Source of the DNA: Malonomonas rubra DSM 5091
GTDB taxonomy: Bacteria > Desulfobacterota > Desulfuromonadia > Desulfuromonadales > Geopsychrobacteraceae
Reading direction: 5' to 3'
DNA length: 64,000 nt
Assembly (NCBI RefSeq): GCF_900142125.1
Contig: NZ_FQZT01000004.1
Location: 186,001-250,000 of the forward strand
Below, piece by piece: positions 1-8,700 of the stretch. The translations under genes were made by a program, and so were the position numbers. Positions within the stretch are counted from its first letter, which is position 1. Each line of letters opens with the position of its first letter. The notes below the pieces were generated by a model, which was not told where the DNA came from, did not search any database, and saw only the letters and a program-made list of their open reading frames with translations.

Positions 1-2
1 AC

Positions 3-677
3 TATCACCAACAGAATGGCCACTTGTTCCAGGGGCGCTACAAAGCAATCCTGATCGATCCGGAAGTGCATCTGCTTAATCTGGTGCGTGAAGTCCACCT
101 TGCCCCGGTGCGCAACGGTGAAGAGAGCGACCCGATGCGTTTTGCATGGTCGAGCCACCGCGCTTACTGCGGGCGGGAGAAAGTGATCTGGCTGTCGACC
201 GACCGCCCGATGTTGCAGATCGAAGAAACCGGGATCAAGGCATTGATGAGATTCCACAGTTATGTCAACGAGGGTTCGCAGCAGGAGGCGACTGAGGATT
301 TCACGCGTGGCAGCGCCTACGATCCACGGGTTCTCGGCAGCGACGATTTCGTCCGTGGCGTCTTTAAACTGTCACGGCAGAAATACAAGCCGAAAGTGAA
401 TCCGGAAAAGGTGCAGAGGATCGTGTTGGAACGCTACAAACTGACCGAAGATGAGCTGGCTGCACCCGGCAAAAATCGCCACTGTGCCGAAGCCCGAGCC
501 TATCTCGCCTGGCTTTATCTCGAAACCGGTTGTGACACCTTGACCGCTCTCGGTGAACAGCTGGGGCGGGATGTTTCCTCCCTTAGTTCCGCTGTCCGGC
601 GGTTGCAGCTGAAAGCGAAAAAGGATGAGAAAACGGCAGATCGGTTTCAGAAGTTGATGAATCGGATCAGGAGATAA
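3..677 (+). CDS. REP-associated tyrosine (Y1) transposase, 5' truncated by window edge
   Basis: The frame is open from the first base, so the N-terminal part lies outside the window. About 224 residues are visible. The opening block GHLFQGRYKAILID followed by HLAPVR is the hallmark of RAYT / IS200-like Y1 transposases, which cut and rejoin single-stranded REP hairpins through a tyrosine. The catalytic HUH motif would be upstream and is not visible. The last 80 residues carry a helix-turn-helix of the DnaA C-terminal type seen at the end of many RAYTs. A TTG at 24 is not a real start because homology continues upstream of it. These genes are normally single-copy and domesticated. A REP-like palindrome cluster near 43.5 kb could be one of its substrates, which is inference. 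Confidence 0.85.
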   Translation, partial: YHQQNGHLFQGRYKAILIDPEVHLLNLVREVHLAPVRNGEESDPMRFAWSSHRAYCGREKVIWLSTDRPMLQIEETGIKALMRFHSYVNEGSQQEATEDFTRGSAYDPRVLGSDDFVRGVFKLSRQKYKPKVNPEKVQRIVLERYKLTEDELAAPGKNRHCAEARAYLAWLYLETGCDTLTALGEQLGRDVSSLSSAVRRLQLKAKKDEKTADRFQKLMNRIRR

Positions 678-693
678 AGATGGTCCCGCTATT

Positions 694-724
694 AAAGGGG
701 CTGAAGTTTACGCAGCCCTTTTAT
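694..724. terminator. intrinsic terminator between convergent genes
   Basis: A GC-rich stem (AGGGGCTG with CAGCCCTT, 9-base loop) is flanked by AAA and TTTT, so it can stop the transposase gene on + and the carboxypeptidase gene on -. Confidence 0.7.
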
Positions 725-2022
725 CTGGCGGTAAACTCCACCAATATCATGCCGCAAAATTTATCCTGCCGATAAACTTCGAGTCGATAGATCCGACCAT
801 CGTTATCGACAGAATAGTTGCTGTTGCAGGCCGCTAGAGTGATCTCCTGACCGCTGTCATCTCTGGTGTTCTCCTGATGCTGATAACCGATCAGGTTGAC
901 GCGATAGTCTTCTGAGGGCTGCAGAAGAATCTTATCTTTAACTTTGATGTGGTCACCGAGGGCAATGTCTGCTACTCGCTTGTCAATTTGCGCCTGTATT
1001 TCCTGCAGGCTGTCATCATATGTCACATAGTAGGGATCCAGGTAGGAGAAGCGGTTGTTGCCGAAATAGATGCGGTAGCGCTCGCCGTCTTTTCTCACGC
1101 TGACCAGCGGATTGTCAGCGCTGTAGCTCAGCGGTATGCCTTTTTCCAGCGGGAAGTGTTTCAGCTCCGGCCGCATGTTAGTCAGTTGCAGCTTGATTCT
1201 GCCGTCCGCCAGATCCAGTTCGATATCCTCGGTCAGCGCTTTTTTCACCGCTTTCGGGGTGAGCGGGAAATCACGCTCGAAATCGATGCCGATTTCGGCG
1301 AAATAGGCCTCTAACGCAGTCAACAGGTAGTACACACGCTGGTGGGTTGGCAGGCATTTGCTCGCTTCCAGGCCGATCGCTGGTTTGCCCTTACGCAAGG
1401 CGTAGTAGGTGAGAGATTTCTGCATCACCTTGTCGGAGGTCGCTGTGTGGGTGTTTTTGACATGAAAACGGTGCTCGGCGTGCAACAGCATTTGGTTGAT
1501 CCGCTCAGTTGCCTTGCCGCTGAGCATCTCAAGCTGGCCAAACTTTGCCCCGATGAGTTCCGCCTGATCGATGACGCTGCTTTGCCCCCAGCGGCTGGGC
1601 TTGCGTTTGCTCGACTGGCGCTGCGGTGAATAATAGCCACTGCCGTCGTGCAGGTTGAGGATCAGATCAACCTGCGGGTCGGTGATCAGTTTTTTGATCT
1701 TTTGGACAAGAGCGTAATCCCTGTCCGATTTATCGAGGCCGTTGAATTTATAGTTCATGTCGCCGTACCAGCCGTGCGCCCGGCGCAAAATACTGGTGCG
1801 GTTGAGGTCGGGCACGATCCACAGCTGCCCCGTTCTTAAACGATAGCGGGTGGCGAGAAGCGCGGCAGCATTGAATCCGCCCGGTTCGTCACCGTGGATA
1901 CCGCCGATGACTAGCAGCGTCGGCCCCGGTTTGTCGCTGTTCAGTGTTTTCAGGGTAAAGTCTTCAGCAAGGCAGAAGGCCGGCAACAGAAGCAGGAAGA
2001 GGAGGAGGCAGTAGCGTTTCAA
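721..2022 (-). CDS. Csd4-like M14/M99 zinc carboxypeptidase, His-ligand paralogue
   Basis: 433 residues with a signal peptide (hydrophobic residues 5-18, then CLAED), so probably periplasmic. The zinc motif GIHGDEPGG gives H43 and E46, and LNLHDGSG gives the third ligand. These features match the M14 carboxypeptidase fold of the peptidase M99 / Csd4 group, which trims peptidoglycan tripeptides and shapes the cell in Helicobacter. The start is TTG, 1 base after the stop of the upstream paralogue, with no clear Shine-Dalgarno, so it is probably translationally coupled to it. It differs from its neighbour by carrying the classical His rather than Gln as first zinc ligand. Substrate specificity is inferred from the family only. 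Confidence 0.8.
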   Translation of the reverse strand: MKRYCLLLFLLLLPAFCLAEDFTLKTLNSDKPGPTLLVIGGIHGDEPGGFNAAALLATRYRLRTGQLWIVPDLNRTSILRRAHGWYGDMNYKFNGLDKSDRDYALVQKIKKLITDPQVDLILNLHDGSGYYSPQRQSSKRKPSRWGQSSVIDQAELIGAKFGQLEMLSGKATERINQMLLHAEHRFHVKNTHTATSDKVMQKSLTYYALRKGKPAIGLEASKCLPTHQRVYYLLTALEAYFAEIGIDFERDFPLTPKAVKKALTEDIELDLADGRIKLQLTNMRPELKHFPLEKGIPLSYSADNPLVSVRKDGERYRIYFGNNRFSYLDPYYVTYDDSLQEIQAQIDKRVADIALGDHIKVKDKILLQPSEDYRVNLIGYQHQENTRDDSGQEITLAACNSNYSVDNDGRIYRLEVYRQDKFCGMILVEFTAR

Positions 2023-2023
2023 T

Positions 2024-3361
2024 TTAGTTGACCGTTCGTTCGCTCAGGGAAACCAGTTGTTGTTTAGCGTGCTTGCCGAAGTCGACCAGCACCATGCCGC
2101 TGAAACGTTTATCGTGGTAGACCTCGACGCGGAAGATTTTACCATCTTTATCGATGGAATGCTCAGGGCTCAGCTGCCTGCGGATAATCGGCAAACGATT
2201 TTCATCGCGCTGCCCCGCTTTGCGGAAGCCGATGACGTTGACCCGGTAGCCCTTCGGGCTCAGGACCTGAAAGCTGTTGTTGACCGCAATACGCGAGCCG
2301 AAAGGAACCCGCACCAGGTTGTCGTCGATCAGCATTTCGACCTCATCGAGGCTCTGGTCGTAGTCGAAAAACTGCGGCTTGAGAAAGCTCAGCCGGTTGT
2401 TGCCATAATGTATCCGGTAACGGTTGCGGTACGGGATCACCGCCACCAGCGGGTTGTTCGATTCAAACTGCAGATCCCCTTTCGGCAGCGGGAAGTATTT
2501 CAGCGTCTGGCGCAAGTTGTGCAGCTCCAGCCGGATGCGACCGTCGCCGAAAGACACCAGGATATCCTCTTTCAATGCTCGCTTGACTCCCTGTGGGGTC
2601 AGCTGGAAATCGCGCGAAAAACGGATGCCGAGCTGCTGCATGTATCCTTCCAACGCCGCCAGGTGGTAGAAAGCGCGCAGGTGGGTGGGGAAGCTTTTAC
2701 TGGTCTCGATGCCGAAGGCCGGTTTGTTCTGGTTTAGCGCGTAGTAGGTGAGCGACTGCTGCATCTCCGGGTCGGAGTCGGCCGTGTCGGTATTTTTCAG
2801 GTGAAAAAGATGTTCAGGGTCGATTGTCTGCTGGTTAATTTGAGCGATCACTGCCTGGCTCAGCTGTTCCAGCTGGCCGAAACGAGCCCCCGGAAGAGCC
2901 ACCTGGTCGATGATGCAGCTCTGTCCCCAGCGCTGCGGATTGCGCAGTTTGTCGATGTACTGGGGCGAATAGAAGCCGCTGCCATCGTGCAGGTTGAGGA
3001 CCACATCGACGGAAGGATCGCTGATGATTTTCTTGATCCGGTTGACCGCCGGGAATTCCGGATCGCGCGGCGACAGGTGAAGGAATTTGCGGTTCATATC
3101 GCCGTGTAGGCCGCGGGTACGTTTGATGATGCTGGGGAAATTAAGATTGGGCACCACCCAGAGGTTACCACGCTCGACTTGGTAGCGGGTTGCCAGCAGC
3201 GCGGCGGCGTTGAACCCGCCCGGTTCATCGCCCTGAATGCCGGCGACGACCAGCAGGGTCGGGCCGGCTTGGCGCCCCTGTTGCTGGTGCAGGCTGAAAT
3301 CGGATCCGAGCAGCTGTTGAGGAAGACAGAGCAGCAGAGATATCAGGATGAATCGGAACAA
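2024..3361 (-). CDS. Csd4-like M14/M99 zinc carboxypeptidase, Gln-ligand paralogue
   Basis: About 445 residues from a TTG at 3361. A longer GTG reading from 3397 exists but has no ribosome-binding site and would run through a terminator-like hairpin. From the TTG the protein begins with a clean signal peptide (FRFILISLLLCLPQQLLG). The zinc motif reads GIQGDEPGG, so Q43 replaces the usual His. Gln at this site is a known peculiarity of Helicobacter Csd4 (D,L-carboxypeptidase). E46 and the His of LNLHDGSG are present. The protein is strongly similar along its whole length to the adjacent downstream gene, so the pair is a tandem duplication with divergent metal sites. Probable role: periplasmic peptidoglycan trimming. 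Confidence 0.8.
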   Translation of the reverse strand: MFRFILISLLLCLPQQLLGSDFSLHQQQGRQAGPTLLVVAGIQGDEPGGFNAAALLATRYQVERGNLWVVPNLNFPSIIKRTRGLHGDMNRKFLHLSPRDPEFPAVNRIKKIISDPSVDVVLNLHDGSGFYSPQYIDKLRNPQRWGQSCIIDQVALPGARFGQLEQLSQAVIAQINQQTIDPEHLFHLKNTDTADSDPEMQQSLTYYALNQNKPAFGIETSKSFPTHLRAFYHLAALEGYMQQLGIRFSRDFQLTPQGVKRALKEDILVSFGDGRIRLELHNLRQTLKYFPLPKGDLQFESNNPLVAVIPYRNRYRIHYGNNRLSFLKPQFFDYDQSLDEVEMLIDDNLVRVPFGSRIAVNNSFQVLSPKGYRVNVIGFRKAGQRDENRLPIIRRQLSPEHSIDKDGKIFRVEVYHDKRFSGMVLVDFGKHAKQQLVSLSERTVN

Positions 3362-3398
3362 AAAAGTGCCTCTCCCGGTTGAATTCTGGAGAGGCACT
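3359..3398 (-). promoter_or_regulatory. hairpin plus U-tract overlapping the RBS and TTG start of the Gln-type carboxypeptidase
   Basis: Perfect 11-bp inverted repeat 3365-3375 / 3388-3398 with a 12-base loop. On the minus strand it is followed directly by TTTTTT. It has the shape of an intrinsic terminator for the gene ending at 3437. Its 3' arm also contains GGAGAGG, placed 7 bases before the TTG start at 3361, and the start codon itself uses the end of the U-tract. It can therefore act as terminator or attenuator, as an RBS-sequestering hairpin, or both. Confidence 0.65.
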
Positions 3399-3436
3399 AT
3401 AGCAGGATTTTAATGATATTGGTAGCGTAACAACTG

Positions 3437-4189
3437 CTATATTTTCACCTGGCCAAACCAGCTTATCAGGTTTTCTGCCAGCTTGCGGTTGCCGTCTTGC
3501 AGGAATTGATTTTGGAAGATCGCATCGTCGGCAAAAATGACAAAACCGCCCTGGCCATAGTCGCCGGAGATGATGACATCGAAGGAACTGACGACATCAG
3601 GCGGCGACAGTTGCTTGTTGTTGTCGATATCGACCCAGGATTTGGCACTGCTACGAGCGATCGCTTTGCCGCTTTGCTCGAACACCTGCAGCGGCCAGCC
3701 TCCGTAGATGTTGAACTGCTCCAGCCCTTCAGTCAAGAGGTGAGGCTGAAAGTTACTTACGGAGAAATCAATGGTTTTACCGTTCGGCTGTTGTTGCGGG
3801 TCGTTGATGACCCGGGTGGCGACATCGACGCCGAGCTTGTGCAGCAGTGGTAGAATCGGCTGGCCGATGTGAATCATCACCGCCAGCTTGCCACCGTTCT
3901 GCAGGAAAGTCGTGAGGTTGTCGAGCTCTTGTGGTGAGAGCGGGGCGAAGGCTCCCGAGATGACCAGCGCATCGGTTGCCGCCAGGGTTTGCTCAGTGAG
4001 TACGCCATTGCTGACACCGACCTGCCAGCCGTGTTGCTGGAAAAGCCCGGCCAGCTTGCTCAGCTGCAGTGGACCTTCTTTTTCGATCAGAAAAGCTTGC
4101 CTGTGACCTTCATCGAAAAGGATGCGGGGTGCTTCGGCAAAAGCGGAAAGGGGCAAAAGCAGCAGACAGAGCAGGACCAGCAGGCGCAT
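3437..4189 (-). CDS. secreted DUF4350-like (GATase-fold) protein
   Basis: 250 residues with a signal peptide (MRLLVLLCLLLLPLSAFAEA). The body has the alternating strand-helix pattern of DUF4350 / GldG-like domains: an N-terminal block ending DEGHRQAFLI, a central LVISGAFAPLS, then LQNGGKLAVMIH and a C-terminal FVIFADDAIFQNQ. No catalytic triad is evident, so a binding or scaffolding role is more likely than an enzyme. It is the first gene of a minus-strand run with the two carboxypeptidases, which suggests an envelope function. GGAG lies 7 bases before the ATG but is buried in a 17-bp hairpin. The family assignment is from sequence pattern only. Confidence 0.6.
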   Translation of the reverse strand: MRLLVLLCLLLLPLSAFAEAPRILFDEGHRQAFLIEKEGPLQLSKLAGLFQQHGWQVGVSNGVLTEQTLAATDALVISGAFAPLSPQELDNLTTFLQNGGKLAVMIHIGQPILPLLHKLGVDVATRVINDPQQQPNGKTIDFSVSNFQPHLLTEGLEQFNIYGGWPLQVFEQSGKAIARSSAKSWVDIDNNKQLSPPDVVSSFDVIISGDYGQGGFVIFADDAIFQNQFLQDGNRKLAENLISWFGQVKI

Positions 4190-4194
4190 AACAC

Positions 4195-4235
4195 AACTCC
4201 TTAAAGATAACGTGTGCGGTTATCTTTAAGGAGTT
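4195..4235 (-). promoter_or_regulatory. 17-bp perfect hairpin sequestering the RBS
   Basis: Arms 4195-4211 and 4219-4235 are perfectly complementary, with a 7-base loop. In the minus-strand mRNA the 3' arm ends AAGGAGTT, which is the ribosome-binding site for the ATG at 4189. No U-tract follows, so it is not a normal terminator. The expected effect is strong translational repression unless the helix is opened. Confidence 0.7.
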
Positions 4236-4267
4236 GATCAGCAGAGTCAAGTCAATTCTATAGTAAA

Positions 4268-5128
4268 TCAGTAGACTTCCGGTACGAAGGTCTGCTCCGA
4301 CAGTGGCGGCCGAACGTAGCCGATCTCTTCCTGGCGCGGTGGCAGCTCGATCGGCTCCGGGGTCAGGTCTTCGTAGGGAATCATGCTCAGCAGGTGACTG
4401 ATGACGTTGAGCCGGGCGCGCTTCTTCACGTCACCGTCGACCACGTACCAGGGCGCCTGCTTGATGTCGGTGTGGGCGAACATCTCGTCTTTGGCGATCG
4501 AGTATTCAACCCAGCGCGAGCGTGATTCCAGATCCATAGGCGACAGCTTCCAGCGTTTGGTCGGGTGATGGATCCGCTTCTGGAAACGACGCTCCTGCTC
4601 TTCGTTGCTGACCGAGAACCAGTACTTGATCAGGATGATGCCGCTGCGCACCAGCATCCGCTCGAACTCCGGGCAGGAGCGCAGGAACTCGGCATGCTCT
4701 TCCTCCGTGCAGAAGCCCATCACCTTCTCGACCCCGGCGCGGTTGTACCAGCTGCGGTCGAACAGCACCATTTCGCCGGCCGCCGGCAGGTGTTGAACGT
4801 AACGCTGAAAATACCACTGGGTCGATTCCCGCTCGGTCGGCGCTGGCAGCGCCGCCACCTTGACAACGCGTGGATTCAAACATTCGGTAATCCGTTTGAT
4901 CGAACCGCCTTTGCCGGCGGCATCCCTCCCTTCGAAGATCACCACCACTTTCAGCTTTTCATGTCTTATCCACTCCTGCAGTTTGACCAGTTCAATCTGC
5001 AACTTGGCCAGTGCCTTTTCATAATCTTTTGTGCTGATGGTCCTCTTCGGCGCTTCACGATCGGCTGCACGACGCTTCTTGTCCGATTTCGGGTTACCGC
5101 GTCGGTACTTATGCTTGTTGTTTCCCAT
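4268..5128 (-). CDS. ppk2: polyphosphate kinase 2 (PPK2)
   Basis: 286 residues, the usual size for a one-domain PPK2. This family moves phosphate between polyphosphate and nucleoside di- or monophosphates in the cytoplasm. Visible motifs: Walker A FEGRDAAGKGG near residue 65, the lid motif DRSWYNRAGVE near 125, and basic KRWKLSPMD near 190. The N-terminal 35 residues are basic and disordered (KHKYRRGNPKSDKKRR). Subclass (class I, NDP-phosphorylating) is a guess from the KxxKxSPxD pattern. The start has GGGAG upstream. It is one of four polyphosphate-linked genes in the window, with CHAD, ppx and ppk1. The gene appears monocistronic. Confidence 0.93.
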   Translation of the reverse strand: MGNNKHKYRRGNPKSDKKRRAADREAPKRTISTKDYEKALAKLQIELVKLQEWIRHEKLKVVVIFEGRDAAGKGGSIKRITECLNPRVVKVAALPAPTERESTQWYFQRYVQHLPAAGEMVLFDRSWYNRAGVEKVMGFCTEEEHAEFLRSCPEFERMLVRSGIILIKYWFSVSNEEQERRFQKRIHHPTKRWKLSPMDLESRSRWVEYSIAKDEMFAHTDIKQAPWYVVDGDVKKRARLNVISHLLSMIPYEDLTPEPIELPPRQEEIGYVRPPLSEQTFVPEVY

Positions 5129-5559
5129 CAGGATACTCCCGGCTAAAGGGTTAATCTCTCTAGGAATTCTAGCGGACGCTGAAGAAATTGAAAGGAGTTC
5201 CCGCTGAAAAGGGTTCGCTGCTAGCGGCCTGGATGGAGAAGGGCGTTTTTAATGTCATGCTGAAAAGTTCAGCCTGGAGAGTGGTTTGCGGGTTGACCCA
5301 CAGGGAGCATTTTCCGTCAGGCGTTATCGTTCGGTCGAGGAAATGGAGCAGCCTTCTCTCCGCAAAGAACATCGTCCAATAGCTTGGTGTCACCCTGTTA
5401 TTTTTATCTTCGTAGCTTCGCAGAAAAAATTATTTATCCTTCTGTTTGAGATTTTCGGGCCTCAGGTTTTTATGATGATAGCAACTAATCAATAATTTTT
5501 CCCCGCTCCTTGTATCCTCATTAATAAGTGGTATTTATCTAATAACGAAACGAAAAATA
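5129..5559. other. intergenic region before the riboswitch
   Basis: AT-rich towards its right end. Short open frames here lack ribosome-binding sites and protein-like composition. The promoter for the riboswitch transcript must lie here or just upstream of 5560, but no hexamer pair was convincing. Confidence 0.4.
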
Positions 5560-5650
5560 TCTTGAATCCCGAAAAGCCAAACCCTCTGAGAGGGGGGCAC
5601 GGAAAGCTACGGGGCTTTTATTTAAGAAGGCCGGGCTGCCGAAGGATGAA
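5560..5650 (+). ncRNA. GEMM-I cyclic-dinucleotide riboswitch aptamer
   Basis: The segment shows the conserved GEMM-I parts in order. First comes AAAGCCAAACC, then a hairpin 5582-5587 / 5592-5597 closed by a GAGA (GNRA) tetraloop. ACGGAAAGCTACGGGGCT follows, then a second helical arm and GCCGGGCTGCCGAA. A short closing helix can form between 5566-5569 (ATCC) and 5644-5647 (GGAT). By my hand alignment to the Vibrio Vc2 aptamer the ligand-contacting position 20 is G (5576). The 21-46 pair is C-G (5577-5602) instead of G-C. G20 favours c-di-GMP. Desulfuromonadales also carry a 3',3'-cGAMP subclass, so the ligand should be tested. Confidence 0.88.
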
Positions 5651-5677
5651 ATCTTCGGCAGTACCCGGCCTTTTTTT
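5629..5677 (+). terminator. riboswitch expression platform (intrinsic terminator)
   Basis: A 9-bp perfect stem 5636-5644 / 5653-5661 extends through 5629-5635 / 5664-5670 and is followed by TTTTTTT. Its 5' arm is the 3' part of the aptamer (GCCGGGCTGCCGAAG), so aptamer folding and terminator folding exclude each other. Ligand binding should prevent termination, which predicts an ON switch. Confidence 0.88.
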
Positions 5678-5714
5678 CTATTAACTTTTGTTTGTTGTTC
5701 TTCAAGGGGGCATT

Positions 5715-8700
5715 ATGTCAGTTTTCTGGAATCCTTCTGTTGAACGTCTCACTCCTCTGTCTTTATTTGTCCTGCTGTTAGTAAGTTTTTGGTCGTTGTT
5801 TCCCTGCCTTTCGGCAGCTGACGATCAGGAAACGGTCGTCACTCTCACCGGAACTGATGGTTCGGACTATATCTCGCCAACAATTCTGGATAGCCTTCTC
5901 TTTTCTGCTGAAATTGAAACCGAGTTCAGCGAAAAGGTCGAGGCATCAGCAACCGGGATCGATAGCTTGGCTGGTGACGACAGGATCGAAGTCGGCATTC
6001 CAATGATTTCAACGGTGGCTGCCACAGCAATGCTTTTGAACACTCCGGAAAAGGCCACTGAAGCGAACGCAACAAGTATTGGAATAGTTGCGGGAGATGG
6101 GAACGATACGGTCACCACCAATACACTTATCGATATTTTGGGGGCGTCTCTTAGCCTGTATGGTGACACCTTGGAATTTGATCAGCCTCCATCGGAGAAC
6201 GATTCTGACGGCACCACAAAAAAGGAAGTTGATGCGTCAACCTCGGCATCTACAGAGGTGACAGCAGTAAAAACTGGTGGGGGGATTGATAGCATCACCA
6301 ATTCGGGACTCTTGGCCCTGCAAAGTGCTGCCACCAGTGGTGGAACAGCAAACCAACTCACAGCGACAATTCGAGAGTCCTCCTCGGTCAAAATAGAATC
6401 TAAAAGCAATGCTTCAGCGACCGGGTTGCAGGCCGGTAATGGCGAAGACCGGATTAGAAATGATGGCAGTTTTACAACGTCGGCAACTTCAACTAGTGGT
6501 GCTCTTGCTGTTGGATTGGTGGCACCAGAGAATTCAGCCGCTGAAGATAAGAAGGTGAATCTCTCTTTGCTGGCTAATTCATCAGCAACAGCCAGTGTGA
6601 GCGGTATACAGGCTGATGCTGATGAAGATGCCAGCAGTGAAGAAAACAGCTCTCCATTCGGCTTAAACGGTCTGGGTGTTACTTTTCTAAAATCGCTTAC
6701 CACTGTCAGTGGCGATGATCAGATTACCAACAATGCTTTATTAACCGGGGATGCAGTCGCTGTCAGTGGTGCCGGGGCAGGGGCTATCAGCAATAAGGTG
6801 AATGGCAGTGTTCAGACCGAAGCAAAGTCGACTGCCGAGGCTTCGGTCGTCGGGGTCAATGCAGGTGGTGGCAACGATCTGGTTATCAATGCCGGCGAGT
6901 TGCTGTCGACCGCCAGTGCGACGTCCGGTGCGTTGGCGATCTCGGTCGAAGTTGGGGCTTCCGATGAGGATACGACGACCACTCCGTCCAAAGATCGACA
7001 GAACAAAAGCAGCACCGAAGCCAGTTCTTCAGCAAAGGCGTCGGCTGTCGGCATCAGTGGTGACGGCGGTTCGCGGACTGAAACCCTCACTGGCTCTCTG
7101 AGCTTAGACGACGGAATATTGCAGCTTGAAATTCAAAAAATTATTGAACAGATGGCTGGTGACGATAGCGTCACCAATCATTTTGCCATCCAGTCTTTTT
7201 CCTTAGCTAAGTCTTTGACCGATTCTATCGGGGTGAATATCAGTGGTGGTGGATCAGTGGATGCCAAGGCCAAGGCTGCGGCTGATGCGTACAGTGCGGC
7301 CGTTTCGACCGGTTTCGGCGGCGACAGCATAACAAACCTTGGTGCTTTGAACAGTCAGGCAACAGCCAGCGCAACAGCCGTCAGTGTCGGCTTGGCGATT
7401 GGCCAACCGGTTGCGGATACCCCGGAGGGCGAAGATCCCCCTGCTGCAAACGACCGTAAACTTGCCAGCAAGACAGAAACCGACGTCAACGCCAAATCAC
7501 GCGCCTTTGGAATCGACAGCGACGGCCCCGGTGAAAACAGCACGTTTGCCAGTTCCTTGCAAATCAGCGATGGGGGGCTTTTCTTCAGTCTCTTGGATAA
7601 ACGTCAATTGGCTGCGGGCGACGACTGGGTGAACAATACCCTGGCAATTTCAGCGGGGAGTCAAAGCACTGCCGACTCGACCAGCGCGAGCATTCAGATT
7701 GATGCTGTCGGTTCGCTCAATTCGACCTCCAAAGCACACGCTGAGGCAGAATCGCAGGGGGTCGCAACCGGTGCCGGAGATGACGTTGTTATCAACAGTG
7801 GACTGTTGCTCGTCGATGCTGTTTCGGTTGCGGACTCTGTCAGTTTAGGCCTGTCAGTGACGAAGCCACCAGAGGGTGAAACGGTCAGCGATGATGGCAT
7901 TACCAAGCAGGACAAGACCAATGTCAAGGTGGACAGTAGCGTTACCGCCCAGGCGACCACAACTGGCATCGATGCAGAGGGCAAAGACCACCTGCGCAGC
8001 ACCCTCAACACACTGGAGATCACCGGGAGTGAACTGACCTACCAGCTGAGCCTGGAAAAAGAATCCCTGGCCGGTGTCGACAGTGTCAGCAACACTGGTG
8101 CAATTACATCCGATTCTGTTGCCAGTAGTGGTGCGACCAGTGCCGGTATCAGCATCAATGCTGATGGTTCTGTTGACGCCGAGGCCAACTCCAAGGCGAG
8201 CGCCCACGCTGGTGGGGTTCTGACCGGTGGCGGTTCTGACCAGATCGAGAATCAGGGTGTTCTTTCCAGCGCCGCCACTGCCACCGCTACGGCCTTGTCG
8301 GCTTCGGTGAGTATCGCCCAGCCAACTGACAACACGGGCCAGAAACCAAGCGCCTGGGAAAAAATCAAAGAAAAATTTGCCGGGGCCAATAGCGCGGCCA
8401 ATGCCGAAGCAACAGCTTATTCTTCCGGAATCGATAGCGAAGGGGACGCTGGCCGGCAGGCTGATCAGTTGAGTGTTAACATCAGCAGCAACGGGCTGCT
8501 GATCGATGTTGAGCGGGATTTTTCTTCAACTGCCGGCGATGACCAGGTTGTCAACAGTGGTATTTTAGATGCCTCTGCAAGCGCACAAACGCTTGCCGGT
8601 GCCGCTGATGTCAAGGTCAACACCGAGGGCACCGCGTCTGCCGAGAGCAACGCGACCGCCAAAGCCGGAGCCAAAGGGATTGTGACGGGCGGCGCTGACG

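Noticed and set aside
2024-3397. GTG at 3397 as start of the Gln-type carboxypeptidase
   Set aside because: No ribosome-binding site, and its first codons would lie in the terminator-like hairpin; TTG 3361 gives a proper signal peptide.
5188-5382. 64-residue open frame in the spacer before the riboswitch
   Set aside because: No ribosome-binding site or family; composition not convincing.
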